Source: Bacteroidia bacterium (GTDB taxonomy: Bacteria; Bacteroidota; Bacteroidia; Cytophagales; Cyclobacteriaceae). From it: a stretch of 64,000 nucleotides of DNA. Under the pieces are notes generated by a model. That model ran no database searches and was not told where the DNA came from. It saw nothing but the letters and a program-made list of their open reading frames with translations. This document shows, one piece after another, positions 18,038-26,708 of this stretch (positions within the stretch are counted from its first letter, which is position 1; each line of letters opens with the position of its first letter). Both the position numbers and the translations under genes were made by a program. The stretch is from positions 1 through 64,000 of the forward strand of contig JAUIAO010000023.1 in NCBI GenBank assembly GCA_030425425.1, read 5' to 3'.

Positions 18038-18724
18038 ATGGCTAAACACAATCAAAAAATCCTGATCGTAGATGATGAAGCTGATATTTTAGAATTACTA
18101 AAATACAACCTCGCCAAAGAAGGTTATGATGTGAAAACTGCCCAGGACGGCATCAAAGGTGTAGAAGTTGCAAAAACATTTATTCCTGACCTGATCATTC
18201 TGGACATTATGATGCCGAAGCAGGATGGTGTGGAAACCTGCCGTCAGATACGAGAAATACCTGAATTGGTCAATTCATTTGTCATATTCCTTACAGCGAG
18301 ATCAGAAGAATATTCGGAAGTTGCAGCTTTTGACATGGGTGCAGATGATTATATCACCAAGCCTATCAAACCGAGAGCACTCGTCAGCAGAATCAATGCG
18401 CTTTTCAGAAGAGAATCCAAAAAGAAAAAAGAATCCAACCAGATCAATATCGATAATCTGGTAGTGGACAGAACAAGTTACACAGTATTTGTTGGCGACA
18501 GCAAAATCAACCTTCCCAAAAAAGAATTCGAATTACTTTACTTCCTTGCTCAAAACCCAGGCAAAGTGTTTAGCCGGGATGAATTACTTCAAAACATTTG
18601 GGGAACGGACGTATATGTATTGGCCAGAACAGTAGATGTACACATAAGAAAAGTGCGTGAGAAAATTGGTGAAGGTTACATCTCCACTGTAAAAGGTGTA
18701 GGCTATAAGTTCGAATCCAACTAA
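18038..18724 (+). CDS. OmpR/PhoB family response regulator
   Basis: A 228-residue DNA-binding regulator. The receiver domain has the acidic pair D12-D13 (VDDEADILE), phosphoacceptor D56 (LIILDIMMP), the conserved T/S in FLTARSEE and K in YITKPIKP. The C-terminal winged helix (about residues 130-226) has the OmpR-type LPKKEFELLYFLAQNPGKVFSR and the wing VRKVREKIG...TVKGVGYKFE. It is followed 12 bp later by its kinase. The pair resembles PhoB/PhoR; two Na/Pi transporters elsewhere in the window would be reasonable targets but there is no direct proof. Confidence 0.92.
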   Translation: MAKHNQKILIVDDEADILELLKYNLAKEGYDVKTAQDGIKGVEVAKTFIPDLIILDIMMPKQDGVETCRQIREIPELVNSFVIFLTARSEEYSEVAAFDMGADDYITKPIKPRALVSRINALFRRESKKKKESNQINIDNLVVDRTSYTVFVGDSKINLPKKEFELLYFLAQNPGKVFSRDELLQNIWGTDVYVLARTVDVHIRKVREKIGEGYISTVKGVGYKFESN

Positions 18725-18736
18725 CCAGCAAAATAT

Positions 18737-19822
18737 ATGGAGATCAATTCCAGAGGGTTATCCTTAATCCTGGCAGCTATTATTGCGGTAATTACTACTG
18801 CATTTTTGATGCTGGTGCCATCAGTATTGACGAATGCACTGATCATTGCTTTTGGAATTTCTTTCTGTGCTGCTTACATCCTGATTAGGTTGGTACTGGA
18901 ATTCCTGTTTTTCAGACACATCAACACTATCAACGAGGCATTAGAAGGGTTTAAGGATCAGGAATTATCTAACATCACCCACAAATCAGGTGAGATCAGC
19001 ATGAACCCCCTCAAACAAATTAATAAAGCGATCACCAATTATGCTGAGGTAAAACAGCAAGAAATTCAGGAACTAAAAAGAATGGAAGCGTTTCGTAGGG
19101 AATTTATCGCAGATATTTCTCACGAGCTTAAAACCCCGATTTTTGCCGCCCAAGGATTCGTTCACACACTCCTTGACGGAGCTGTAGAGGATAAATCCGT
19201 AAGAAGAAAATTCCTCAAAAAGGCTGCAAAGAGTCTGGATGGCCTTGATATACTGGTGCAGGATCTTCTTACGATCTCTCAGATGGAAACCGGAGAAACC
19301 AAAATGCACTTTGAGTTTTTCGATATAGTCTCTTTGATTAAAGAAGTGATTGATCAACTGGAAGGAGAAGCTGATAAGAGAAAAATCACAGTCAAACTTC
19401 ACAATCCGGAAGAAAGACACTTTGTAAAAGCCGACTACCAGCGAATATACCAGGTCATGATCAATTTGATTTCAAACGGAATTAAATACACCAAAAAAGA
19501 AGGAAATGTAGATATCCGTGTATTAGAAATCAATGGTAAAATCCAGACTTTGGTTAGTGATAATGGCAGAGGAATACCTGAAGAGGATATAAAAAGGATA
19601 TTCGAGCGATTCTATAGAGTGGAAAAAAGCCGCTCCAAAGAAAAAGGAGGAACGGGGCTTGGATTATCCATTGTCAAACACATTATGGAAGGACACGGTA
19701 GCATGATCGAGGTGGAAAGTGAAGTTAAAAAAGGATCGACGTTTAGTTTTAAATTGACAAAAGGCAAACCAGTATCGCATAGATTTGTGGAAGACGAATC
19801 AGAAAGCGACGATTATGCATAA
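18737..19822 (+). CDS. Sensor histidine kinase, PhoR-like
   Basis: A 361-residue membrane kinase. Two hydrophobic helices (about residues 8-27 and 33-58) with almost no periplasmic loop make it an intramembrane-type sensor. H129 in FIADISHELKTP is the phospho-accepting histidine; the ATPase domain shows N box NLISNGIKYT, G1 DNGRGIPEED, F box FERFYRV and G2 GGTGLGLSIV. There is no PAS domain. It partners with the regulator 12 bp upstream. The 3' end overlaps the pseudouridine synthase start by 8 bp. Confidence 0.92.
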   Translation: MEINSRGLSLILAAIIAVITTAFLMLVPSVLTNALIIAFGISFCAAYILIRLVLEFLFFRHINTINEALEGFKDQELSNITHKSGEISMNPLKQINKAITNYAEVKQQEIQELKRMEAFRREFIADISHELKTPIFAAQGFVHTLLDGAVEDKSVRRKFLKKAAKSLDGLDILVQDLLTISQMETGETKMHFEFFDIVSLIKEVIDQLEGEADKRKITVKLHNPEERHFVKADYQRIYQVMINLISNGIKYTKKEGNVDIRVLEINGKIQTLVSDNGRGIPEEDIKRIFERFYRVEKSRSKEKGGTGLGLSIVKHIMEGHGSMIEVESEVKKGSTFSFKLTKGKPVSHRFVEDESESDDYA

Positions 19823-20543
19823 GTATTTAAAGGGTCTTACCTTCGAAGATATCATCTTACACGAAGATGAAGATTACATTGTGATCAATAAGCCACCTTA
19901 TCTATCTACTTTAGAAGACCGAAATGACCCTCTGAACGTACTACAACTTGCGAAATCTTACCATGAAGAAGCGCAGGTCTGTCATCGTTTAGACAAGGAA
20001 ACTTCAGGGATTCTAGTTATTGCTAAACATCAAGAAGCATACAGGCATTTCTCAATTTTATTGGAAAAAAGGCAGGTCAAGAAAGTGTACCATGCTGTAG
20101 TAGCTGGCATTCATGAGTTTGATAATGTATCCGCAGATCAACCGATTCATTCTACCAATTCCAAATCAAGAATTGATTTCAGGGAAGGAAAACCATCATT
20201 GACGTTACTTAGTACTCTGGAAACATTCAAGCATCACACTTTAGTAAAGTGTTTTCCGGTAACAGGAAGGCTACATCAGATCAGGGTACACCTTGCACAT
20301 CAGAGAACACCGATTATTTGTGACCCGGTCTATGGTGGAGAATACATTTATCTATCCGATTTGAAGAGAAATTTCAATCTATCCAAAGATGTAGAGCAGG
20401 AAAAACCAATCATACCTAGAGTAGCACTTCATGCACATAACTTAGCCTTCTACACCTTAAACTCAGAAGAGACACTGGAAATATCCGCACCTTATCCAAA
20501 AGACTATGCTGTGCTAATCAAACAGCTACGTAAATACCTGTAA
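19815..20543 (+). CDS. RluA family RNA pseudouridine synthase
   Basis: A 242-residue enzyme from the ATG at 19815 (MHKYLKGLTFEDIILHEDEDYIVINKPP would be its N-terminal region); earlier in-frame starts lie deeper in the kinase gene. The catalytic motif HRLDKETSGILVIAK contains the essential aspartate, and GRLHQIRVHLAHQ plus CDPVYGG complete the fold. It isomerises uridine to pseudouridine in rRNA or tRNA. No S4 domain is present. It overlaps the kinase gene by 8 bp, so it is the third gene of that operon. Confidence 0.9.
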   Translation: MHKYLKGLTFEDIILHEDEDYIVINKPPYLSTLEDRNDPLNVLQLAKSYHEEAQVCHRLDKETSGILVIAKHQEAYRHFSILLEKRQVKKVYHAVVAGIHEFDNVSADQPIHSTNSKSRIDFREGKPSLTLLSTLETFKHHTLVKCFPVTGRLHQIRVHLAHQRTPIICDPVYGGEYIYLSDLKRNFNLSKDVEQEKPIIPRVALHAHNLAFYTLNSEETLEISAPYPKDYAVLIKQLRKYL

Positions 20544-20561
20544 ATTAATTCAATAGACTTG

Positions 20562-20593
20562 TTTGCTTTTACAAAATTAAACTTCTATTTTTG
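20562..20593 (+). promoter_or_regulatory. Promoter of the rplM-rpsI-rpsB operon
   Basis: TTTG (20562-20565) and TATTTTTG (20586-20593) separated by 20 bp match the Bacteroidetes consensus well. The transcript would carry a leader of about 45 nt before the TTG start of rplM, with a small CCC/GGG stem near 20597-20610. Confidence 0.7.
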
Positions 20594-20644
20594 TGTCCCT
20601 TTTCTGAGGGCGAACCATTAAGTTCATTTAAAACGCATAAAAAA

Positions 20645-21088
20645 TTGGATACTTTAAGCTATAAAACAGTATCGCTGAACAAAGCAACAGTTGACAAAAA
20701 CTGGGTCATCGTAGATGTCGAAGGCCTCGTTTTGGGTAGAGCAGCAAGTGAAGTTGCTAAGATTATCAGAGGAAAGAACAAGCCAGGATACACTCCACAT
20801 GTTGATTGTGGTGACAATGTAATCGTGATTAATGCTGAAAAAATCAGATTGACAGGTAATAAGTGGTCTGAGAAGCAGTATATCCGTCACACAGGCTACC
20901 CTGGAGGACAGAGATTCCAGACTCCTCAAGAAGCGAAAGCTAAAAACGCATCATTACTCGTAGAAAGAGCAGTAAAAGGAATGTTGCCAAAGAACAAACT
21001 AGGCAGCCAACTTTTCAAGAATTTATATGTGTATTCAGGATCAGAGCATCCACATGAAGCACAACAACCAAAAGAAGTAAAACTTTAA
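20645..21088 (+). CDS. rplM: 50S ribosomal protein L13
   Basis: L13, 147 residues when started at TTG 20645 (reads (M)DTLSYKTVSLNKATVDKNW), the N-terminus expected for Bacteroidetes L13. An upstream in-frame TTG at 20591 falls inside the -7 promoter box and cannot be used. Typical motifs: WVIVDVEGLVLGRAAS, KPGYTPHVDCGDNVIVINAEKI and the AVKGMLPKNKLG block. First gene of a ribosomal operon, 8 bp before rpsI. Confidence 0.95.
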   Translation: MDTLSYKTVSLNKATVDKNWVIVDVEGLVLGRAASEVAKIIRGKNKPGYTPHVDCGDNVIVINAEKIRLTGNKWSEKQYIRHTGYPGGQRFQTPQEAKAKNASLLVERAVKGMLPKNKLGSQLFKNLYVYSGSEHPHEAQQPKEVKL

Positions 21089-21096
21089 GCACCTAA

Positions 21097-21483
21097 ATGG
21101 AAATTATTAACACCATAGGAAGAAGGAAGACCTCTGTAGCCAGAGTATATCTTCAGAGCGGCAAAGGCACAATCAACGTCAATGACAAGGAATTGGCCAC
21201 CTACTTTCCTTCTGAAATTTTACAGACCATCGTTAAGCAGCCTATAGTAGCGCTAGATCAGGATGGTAATTTTGATATCAAAGTAAACGTAGATGGAGGC
21301 GGACCAAAAGGTCAGGCTGAAGCTGTACGACTTGCTATTTCAAGAGCTCTTGTGGAACTTGATGGAGAAAATAAACCGACTTTGAAAAAAGAAGGCTTTA
21401 TGACAAGAGACCCTAGAATGGTAGAACGTAAGAAGTACGGTCGTAGAAAAGCAAGAAGAAGATTCCAATTCAGTAAACGTTAA
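21097..21483 (+). CDS. rpsI: 30S ribosomal protein S9
   Basis: S9, 128 residues. It has the N-terminal GRRKTSVARVYL segment, the VNVDGGGPKGQAEAVRLAISRAL core and the basic tail KKYGRRKARRRFQFSKR, whose final lysine-arginine reaches the P-site tRNA. Standard partner of rplM; 9 bp before rpsB. Confidence 0.98.
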   Translation: MEIINTIGRRKTSVARVYLQSGKGTINVNDKELATYFPSEILQTIVKQPIVALDQDGNFDIKVNVDGGGPKGQAEAVRLAISRALVELDGENKPTLKKEGFMTRDPRMVERKKYGRRKARRRFQFSKR

Positions 21484-21492
21484 GATATCATC

Positions 21493-22254
21493 ATGCAAAA
21501 ATTAGAATACAAAGACTTATTAGATGCAGGAGTGCACTTTGGTCACTTGACCCGAAAGTGGAATCCACAGATGGCGCCATATATATTCATGGAGCGCAAT
21601 GGCATACATATCATAGATTTGAATAAAACACTTTCTTCTCTTGATCAGGCAGCTAGCGCAATGCAATCTGTAGTAAGATCTGGAAGAAAAGTAATGTTCG
21701 TTGCTACAAAGAAGCAAGCTAAAGAAGTGGTAGAAACAGCAGCTGGCAAGCTGAACATGCCTTTCGTTACAGAAAGATGGTTAGGTGGAATGCTAACTAA
21801 CTTTGCCACAATCAGAAAATCTTTGAAGAAAATGGCTGGTATAGATAAACTCATGAAAGATGAGGCATATCTAAACCTTGCTAAAAGAGAGCGTCTGATG
21901 ATCAGCCGTGAAAAAGATAAACTTGAAAGAGTTCTTGGAGGTATTGCTGACTTGAACAGACTGCCAGCAGCCCTTTTTGTGATTGATATCAAAAGAGAGC
22001 ATATCGCAGTTTCAGAAGCTCAGAAATTGAATATCCCAGTTTTCGCATTGGTGGATACTAACTCTGATCCTACTCAGGTTGATTTCCCGATACCTGGTAA
22101 TGATGATGCATGGAAGTCTATCAATCTAATCACCAACTACATCGCGCAGGCTATCGAAGAAGGGTTGGCTGAAAGAAAGAAAGACAAGGAAGACGCGAAA
22201 CTGAAGGAAGAAGAAGAAGCAAAGATTAAAGCTGACCAACAACAGGAAGCATAA
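21493..22254 (+). CDS. rpsB: 30S ribosomal protein S2
   Basis: S2, 253 residues. Characteristic blocks are LLDAGVHFGHLTRKWNPQM at the N-terminus, TERWLGGMLTNFATIRKS in the middle and FALVDTNSDPTQVDFPIPGNDDA. The C-terminus is a charged tail rich in K and E (residues about 225-253), longer than in E. coli. An intrinsic terminator separates it from tsf. Confidence 0.98.
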   Translation: MQKLEYKDLLDAGVHFGHLTRKWNPQMAPYIFMERNGIHIIDLNKTLSSLDQAASAMQSVVRSGRKVMFVATKKQAKEVVETAAGKLNMPFVTERWLGGMLTNFATIRKSLKKMAGIDKLMKDEAYLNLAKRERLMISREKDKLERVLGGIADLNRLPAALFVIDIKREHIAVSEAQKLNIPVFALVDTNSDPTQVDFPIPGNDDAWKSINLITNYIAQAIEEGLAERKKDKEDAKLKEEEEAKIKADQQQEA

Positions 22255-22370
22255 AATCATATGAAATAAGTTAAATGCTCAACTTAATTATTGACCTACC
22301 CATATGGGACTGATCAAAATGAGAAGCATTCAGCTGATTTCAGCAATATTCAAAAAATGAAATAATCATA

Positions 22371-22421
22371 AAAAATTGAACATTGATCCGACAGTTTCGG
22401 GTAGATGTTCAATTTTTTTTT
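22371..22421 (+). terminator. Intrinsic terminator or attenuator between rpsB and tsf
   Basis: A 13-bp stem (AAAAATTGAACAT, 22371-22383, with 22405-22417) closes a 21-base loop and runs into nine consecutive T residues. Only about 32 bp remain before the tsf ATG, with no recognisable promoter box there, so tsf expression probably depends on partial read-through. Confidence 0.8.
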
Positions 22422-22452
22422 ACGCATTCATAAATATCAAACACGCAATAAA

Positions 22453-23283
22453 ATGGCTATTACTGCTAAAGACGTAAACAAACTAAGACAGATGACAGGT
22501 GCAGGAATGATGGACTGCAAGAAAGCACTTGTTGAAGCTGATGGTGATTTTGATAAGGCTATCGAACACCTAAGAAAAAAAGGTCAGAAAGTATCTGCAA
22601 GCAGAGCTGACAGAGAAACTACTGAAGGTGTAGTAATCACCAGAACAAGTGATGACAACTCTAAAGGTGTAGCGATCGCTTTGACTTGTGAGACTGACTT
22701 TGTTGCTAAAAATGAGGATTTCGTTGCACTGGCAAATCAGGCAGCAGATTTAGCATTTGAAAATTCTCCAGCAGACATTGATGCTTTAAAAGCTCTTAGC
22801 GTTGGAGAAATCACTTTGGGTGAAAAAATCATCGAAGCTACAGGTAAGATTGGTGAGAAAATAGAAATCAAAGTTTATGCTGAGCTAGAAGGTGAAGCTG
22901 TAGTTCCTTACATCCACTCTAATGGAAAATTGGCAGTGATGGTAGCACTTAAAAACGTAGGTGGTGCTGATGTGGAAGCGGCTGGTAAAGACGTAGCTAT
23001 GCAGATCGCTGCTATGAACCCTGTGGCTGTAGATAAGGACGGTGTAGATCCTTCTGTGGTCGAAAAAGAAATCGAGATCGGTAAGGAGCAGGCAAGACAA
23101 GAAGGTAAGCCAGAGCAAATTCTTGAGAAAATTGCTCAGGGTAAACTTCAGAAGTTCTTCAAAGACAATACGCTATTGAGCCAGGCTTTCGTAAAAGACA
23201 GCTCTATGAACATTCAGCAATATCTGGATAGCGTAAGTAAAGGATTGACAGTATCAGATTTCAAAAGAATATCTATCGGATAA
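22453..23283 (+). CDS. tsf: Elongation factor Ts
   Basis: EF-Ts, 276 residues from the ATG at 22453 (MAITAKDVNKLRQMTGAGM); an upstream in-frame ATG at 22405 lies inside the terminator hairpin. The UBA-like domain with TGAGMMDCKKALVEADGD and the TDFVAKN motif that displaces magnesium from EF-Tu are intact. It exchanges GDP for GTP on EF-Tu. Confidence 0.97.
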   Translation: MAITAKDVNKLRQMTGAGMMDCKKALVEADGDFDKAIEHLRKKGQKVSASRADRETTEGVVITRTSDDNSKGVAIALTCETDFVAKNEDFVALANQAADLAFENSPADIDALKALSVGEITLGEKIIEATGKIGEKIEIKVYAELEGEAVVPYIHSNGKLAVMVALKNVGGADVEAAGKDVAMQIAAMNPVAVDKDGVDPSVVEKEIEIGKEQARQEGKPEQILEKIAQGKLQKFFKDNTLLSQAFVKDSSMNIQQYLDSVSKGLTVSDFKRISIG

Positions 23284-23302
23284 TCTTTCAATAAAATCAA
23301 AC

Positions 23303-23331
23303 AAAAAAGGTGCTTGAAAGCACCTTTTTTT
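23303..23331. terminator. Bidirectional intrinsic terminator
   Basis: AAAAAAGGTGCT (23303-23314) pairs with 23319-23330 around a TGAA loop; the A and T runs flank the GC stem. It closes tsf on the + strand and the epimerase gene on the minus strand. Confidence 0.9.
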
Positions 23332-23337
23332 GTTTCA

Positions 23338-24390
23338 TCACTTTAGGTTTTTCCAGTACCAGTCCACAGCGATCTTCAGGCCTTCCTCCACTGAATACTG
23401 AGGGTCATATCCAAACAACATTTTTCCTTTTTCTATTGACGCCTGAGAATGAGGAATATCACCAGCCCTGTTCGGCCCAAACTTGATCTCTACTTCTGAA
23501 ATTTCCGGATCGTACTTTGCAAGATTGGTTTTCAGGTAATTAACAAGCTCCACAAGGTTCGTTCGACCTCCAAAGGCCACATTTATAACTTCTGATATCA
23601 CATCTAATTCCTCAGGTTTAAGGCCGTGCTGCTGATAATACTCTAACCGTGCCGCTTTAAGTTGATCAGAAGATGCCAGACATGCCACCTGATTGGCATG
23701 AAGTACATTGTCAATGTACGTAAAATCGCGACTGTAAGAACCATCTCCATTAATCACTGGGGATTCGTGGTTGATGAGCTGAATCACAAATTTGGGAATT
23801 ACAGCAGCATACGCGCCATTAGGACTCTGACGTCTACCGAAAACATTGAAATACCTCAGACCAACCGTCTCTATCCCATAAGATGCTGAAAAATTTTTGG
23901 CAAAAAGTTCATCAACATATTTGGTAATTGCATAAGGCGATAATGGGTTGCCTATGATATGCTCCTGCTTTGGTAAATCCGGATGATCTCCGTAAGTTGA
24001 GGAACTGGCAGCATAAACAAAGCGCTTCACCTTAGCCTGCACTGATGCAAATAACATATTCACAAACCCTCCAATATTCACATCTGTAGTAGTCATCGGG
24101 TCTTTCAATGATCGCGGGACAGACCCTAATGCTGCCTGATGCAGCACATACTCTATTCCCTCTGTAGACTGCTCACAAGTCTTATAATCTCGAATATCGC
24201 CTTCTATGAACTGAAAGCTCGGATGTTCCATTAAATGTTCCAGGTTAGACCTCATTCCCGTGGACAGGTTATCTAAGCACCTCACTTGGTTACCCTGCTC
24301 CAGAAGTTGTTCGCAAAGATTACTACCAATGAATCCTGCTCCCCCAGTCACCAAAACCTTGGAATTCTTCAAAATCGCCTGTTCTTTCAC
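23338..24390 (-). CDS. WbpP/TviC-like UDP-N-acetylhexosamine 4-epimerase
   Basis: A 350-residue SDR epimerase. NAD loop TGGAGFIGSNLCEQL; catalytic S-S-S (YAASSSTYGDHPDLPK) and YAITK; substrate motif RYFNVFGRRQSPNGAYAAVIPKF. The sequence SSSTYGDHP followed by PLSPYAITKYV is typical of the WbpP group that interconverts UDP-GlcNAc/GlcNAcA and UDP-GalNAc/GalNAcA, providing sugars for surface polysaccharide. No other polysaccharide genes lie next to it. UDP-glucose epimerase or 4,6-dehydratase are less likely. Confidence 0.85.
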   Translation of the reverse strand: MKEQAILKNSKVLVTGGAGFIGSNLCEQLLEQGNQVRCLDNLSTGMRSNLEHLMEHPSFQFIEGDIRDYKTCEQSTEGIEYVLHQAALGSVPRSLKDPMTTTDVNIGGFVNMLFASVQAKVKRFVYAASSSTYGDHPDLPKQEHIIGNPLSPYAITKYVDELFAKNFSASYGIETVGLRYFNVFGRRQSPNGAYAAVIPKFVIQLINHESPVINGDGSYSRDFTYIDNVLHANQVACLASSDQLKAARLEYYQQHGLKPEELDVISEVINVAFGGRTNLVELVNYLKTNLAKYDPEISEVEIKFGPNRAGDIPHSQASIEKGKMLFGYDPQYSVEEGLKIAVDWYWKNLK

Positions 24391-24432
24391 AATTATTTTT
24401 TTGATCGAAAGATAAAAGAAGTGGTTTTGGTA

Positions 24433-26157
24433 TCAAACCAAATGCTTATCTATTGATGATTGTAATGTCTCTAAGTTGAGAGGCTTAGTAATGAACCCTT
24501 TCATACCAGCACTGAGACAATTTTCCATTTCGCTTTGTGTAGCATTGGCCGTGATAGCCAAAATGACTGGTGGTGTATTGGATAGCTCTAATATCTCTAT
24601 AGCTGCCTGCACACCATCTTTTTTGGGCATTCTCAGATCCATCAATACAAAATCATAGTGCTCGGACAATGCCTTTTCTACGGCCCGTTCACCATCACTA
24701 ACTACCGTAATGTGCTCCACACCAATATTCTTTAGCATCTTAGCAATCACTAGTTGATTCATTTCCTGATCCTCAGCTATCAACACTGAGATTTTTGAAT
24801 AGGACTTTTCTACCAATGATGTATCTAAAAATTCTGAATATTCCTGGATTGGCTCATATGGAACCTCAAAGAAAAACGAACTACCTGCCTGAGAAGTGTT
24901 TTTCAAACCAATCCGGCCATTCATAGCTTCAATCACTTTTTTACAAATACTTAGGCCAAGGCCCATTCCGTTTTTACCTAGATTAGGTGTTCTTTGGAAA
25001 GTATCAAAAACGGCACTCTGCATTTCATCAGGAATTCCTATCCCGGTATCATTAACGGAAACTCTAATATCAACCTGATTCTCAGAAAGATTGATCAACT
25101 CTGTCTGCACATTGATTGATCCCTCCTCCGTAAACTTTACAGCATTATTAATGAGATTGATTAATACCTGACGTGTCCTGATCATATCACCATTCACAAA
25201 TGCAGGAATTCGCTCATCATGATTGAAATGAATAGATACATTACCCTCTTTCAATGCGACCTTTGGAATAAAGAACTGAATCACGTTGGTAATAACCTCC
25301 TTCAAATTCATTCTACTCTTCTGAATCAGAATTCCTGACTCATTAATCAGAGAAATATCCAACAAATCAGAAATCAACCCATTAAGTACATCTCCTGAGT
25401 AACTTAGGTCTTTCACTAACTGAGCCTGCTCTTCATTCAGACCAGTCGTTTGAAGCAATTCCAGATTGCCCATAATTCCATTCAGAGGAGTACGGATCTC
25501 ATGGCTGACGCTTGATAGAAATACAGCTTTCGCCTTATCAGAAGCTTCTGCTCTGAGCTTTTCATCTTTCAGAGTTTGATTCAGCTTCTGAAGCTTGCTT
25601 CTATCCTTTGCGTATTCTGTTTTGTAGAAATATAAGGTTAATGCCAATACCAGTAACATGACAGTGTTGGACACAGTAATGTCAAGTATCCACGAACTAT
25701 AATCTGTATATCGAGCGGATATTTCAGGATTCAAATACTCATAGCTGGAAAATCCTAAGAAAATCGCAAGGGCTAACACAATAACCTTTCTGAAGTCCAT
25801 TACCCTAAGCACCAGTAACCCGGAAATGAAAATAAGCACAAAAATATTCGTAACTGCCCCTAATGTGCCCCCGGAAGGAAACCATGCTAATGCCAACAAA
25901 AAAAACTCAGTCACATAATAGGAAATCAAAAGCCACCTCTTAGTAGACCACTTAAGGTAAAGCAAGTAAAAAGAAGCATATATGACAGCCGCAGATCCGT
26001 AAATCAACTGAACCGGCCAATCATAGCCGTAAAAAAAACCGTAGATCGTATAGAATACAGGAATGATCACTGTTAGCATCAAGGTAATTTCGAACAATCT
26101 CGTTTCTACCTCCGCTTTGTGACGTAATGCTGGAAAAACTTTATCTAATATATTCAC
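24433..26157 (-). CDS. Hybrid sensor histidine kinase with receiver domain
   Basis: A 574-residue protein. The first about 180 residues hold roughly six membrane helices with short loops, so the sensor domain is membrane-embedded. A short coiled coil leads to H219 in FLSSVSHEIRTPLNG, then the ATPase domain (N box NLINNAVKFTEEG, G1 NDTGIGIPDEM, G2 GMGLGLSICKKV) and a C-terminal receiver with D507 (FVLMDLRMPKKDG). No output domain: the receiver probably passes phosphate on or modulates the kinase. Nearest neighbours do not include an Hpt protein. Confidence 0.9.
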   Translation of the reverse strand: MNILDKVFPALRHKAEVETRLFEITLMLTVIIPVFYTIYGFFYGYDWPVQLIYGSAAVIYASFYLLYLKWSTKRWLLISYYVTEFFLLALAWFPSGGTLGAVTNIFVLIFISGLLVLRVMDFRKVIVLALAIFLGFSSYEYLNPEISARYTDYSSWILDITVSNTVMLLVLALTLYFYKTEYAKDRSKLQKLNQTLKDEKLRAEASDKAKAVFLSSVSHEIRTPLNGIMGNLELLQTTGLNEEQAQLVKDLSYSGDVLNGLISDLLDISLINESGILIQKSRMNLKEVITNVIQFFIPKVALKEGNVSIHFNHDERIPAFVNGDMIRTRQVLINLINNAVKFTEEGSINVQTELINLSENQVDIRVSVNDTGIGIPDEMQSAVFDTFQRTPNLGKNGMGLGLSICKKVIEAMNGRIGLKNTSQAGSSFFFEVPYEPIQEYSEFLDTSLVEKSYSKISVLIAEDQEMNQLVIAKMLKNIGVEHITVVSDGERAVEKALSEHYDFVLMDLRMPKKDGVQAAIEILELSNTPPVILAITANATQSEMENCLSAGMKGFITKPLNLETLQSSIDKHLV

Positions 26158-26360
26158 CGAGAGTACACCCTATAATAAGATTTTTAAACTTAATGACTTC
26201 CCGCATTTCACAGATACTATTTTAGATGAGTCTTGCGTTTGGTTCGATTAAAATAAACTGATATCTAAATAAAAGGGCTGGAGAATCTGGAGCATTACCG
26301 TACACATATCCGTCTAGCAGTGATCGAAAACGAACATTTCAAAAATAACATTTATCAAAA

Positions 26361-26374
26361 CGTGTTGTAAAACA
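26361..26374. promoter_or_regulatory. Possible activator site upstream of the sigma-54 promoter
   Basis: GTGTTGTAAAACAC is a 14-bp dyad (GTGTT/AACAC) centred about 57 bp before the predicted start of transcription. Sigma-54 promoters need an upstream enhancer protein, and this is the best symmetric candidate I see. A second, overlapping dyad pairs GTTGTAA (26363) with TTACAAC (26389). Confidence 0.3.
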
Positions 26375-26398
26375 CTGTGTATCTACCAGTTACAACTT

Positions 26399-26414
26399 AT
26401 GGCACGCTGATTGC
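26399..26414 (+). promoter_or_regulatory. Sigma-54 (RpoN) promoter
   Basis: TGGCACGCTGATTGCT matches the -24/-12 consensus TGGCACG-N4-TTGCW at every fixed position; the GG and GC pairs are separated by exactly 10 bp. The predicted start is near 26425 and the first ATG at 26447. It is intergenic, in the right orientation, and drives a small membrane protein plus PspC. Confidence 0.82.
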
Positions 26415-26446
26415 TAAATTCAAATGAAACTACCTAATAGATACTA

Positions 26447-26707
26447 ATGAGAAAGGGAAACATTAAAACAATCATCATACTTCTTGGAATCGTGGTAGCC
26501 ATACTTATGACTATTAAAAGTCCGTTTTTTAGTGCTGAAGCGATGTACACAAACCTTCAGAAATCTAATAATCTGGTGGAAGTACCGGAACAACAAGATC
26601 ACAAAAAAGAGAAAGCATCTGGCGGATCTAATTCGTCAAGATTTAACTCTGGCACTCGATTATTGCATGTATTTACTAAAAATCTTCCATATTTAAATAA
26701 CAAATAA
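26447..26707 (+). CDS. Small single-span membrane protein ahead of pspC
   Basis: An 86-residue protein with one N-terminal helix ([16 protein letters not shown]) and a polar, Ser/Asn/Lys-rich tail. I recognise no family. It is the first gene after the sigma-54 promoter and its stop codon is directly next to the pspC start (1 bp gap), so the two are cotranslated. By context it belongs to a membrane-stress response, but this is inference only. Confidence 0.6.
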   Translation: MRKGNIKTIIILLGIVVAILMTIKSPFFSAEAMYTNLQKSNNLVEVPEQQDHKKEKASGGSNSSRFNSGTRLLHVFTKNLPYLNNK

Positions 26708-26708
26708 A

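Noticed and set aside
18038..19822. Naming the two-component genes phoB and phoR outright
   Set aside because: The domain layout fits but many OmpR-type pairs look alike, and no pst/phoU genes are adjacent.
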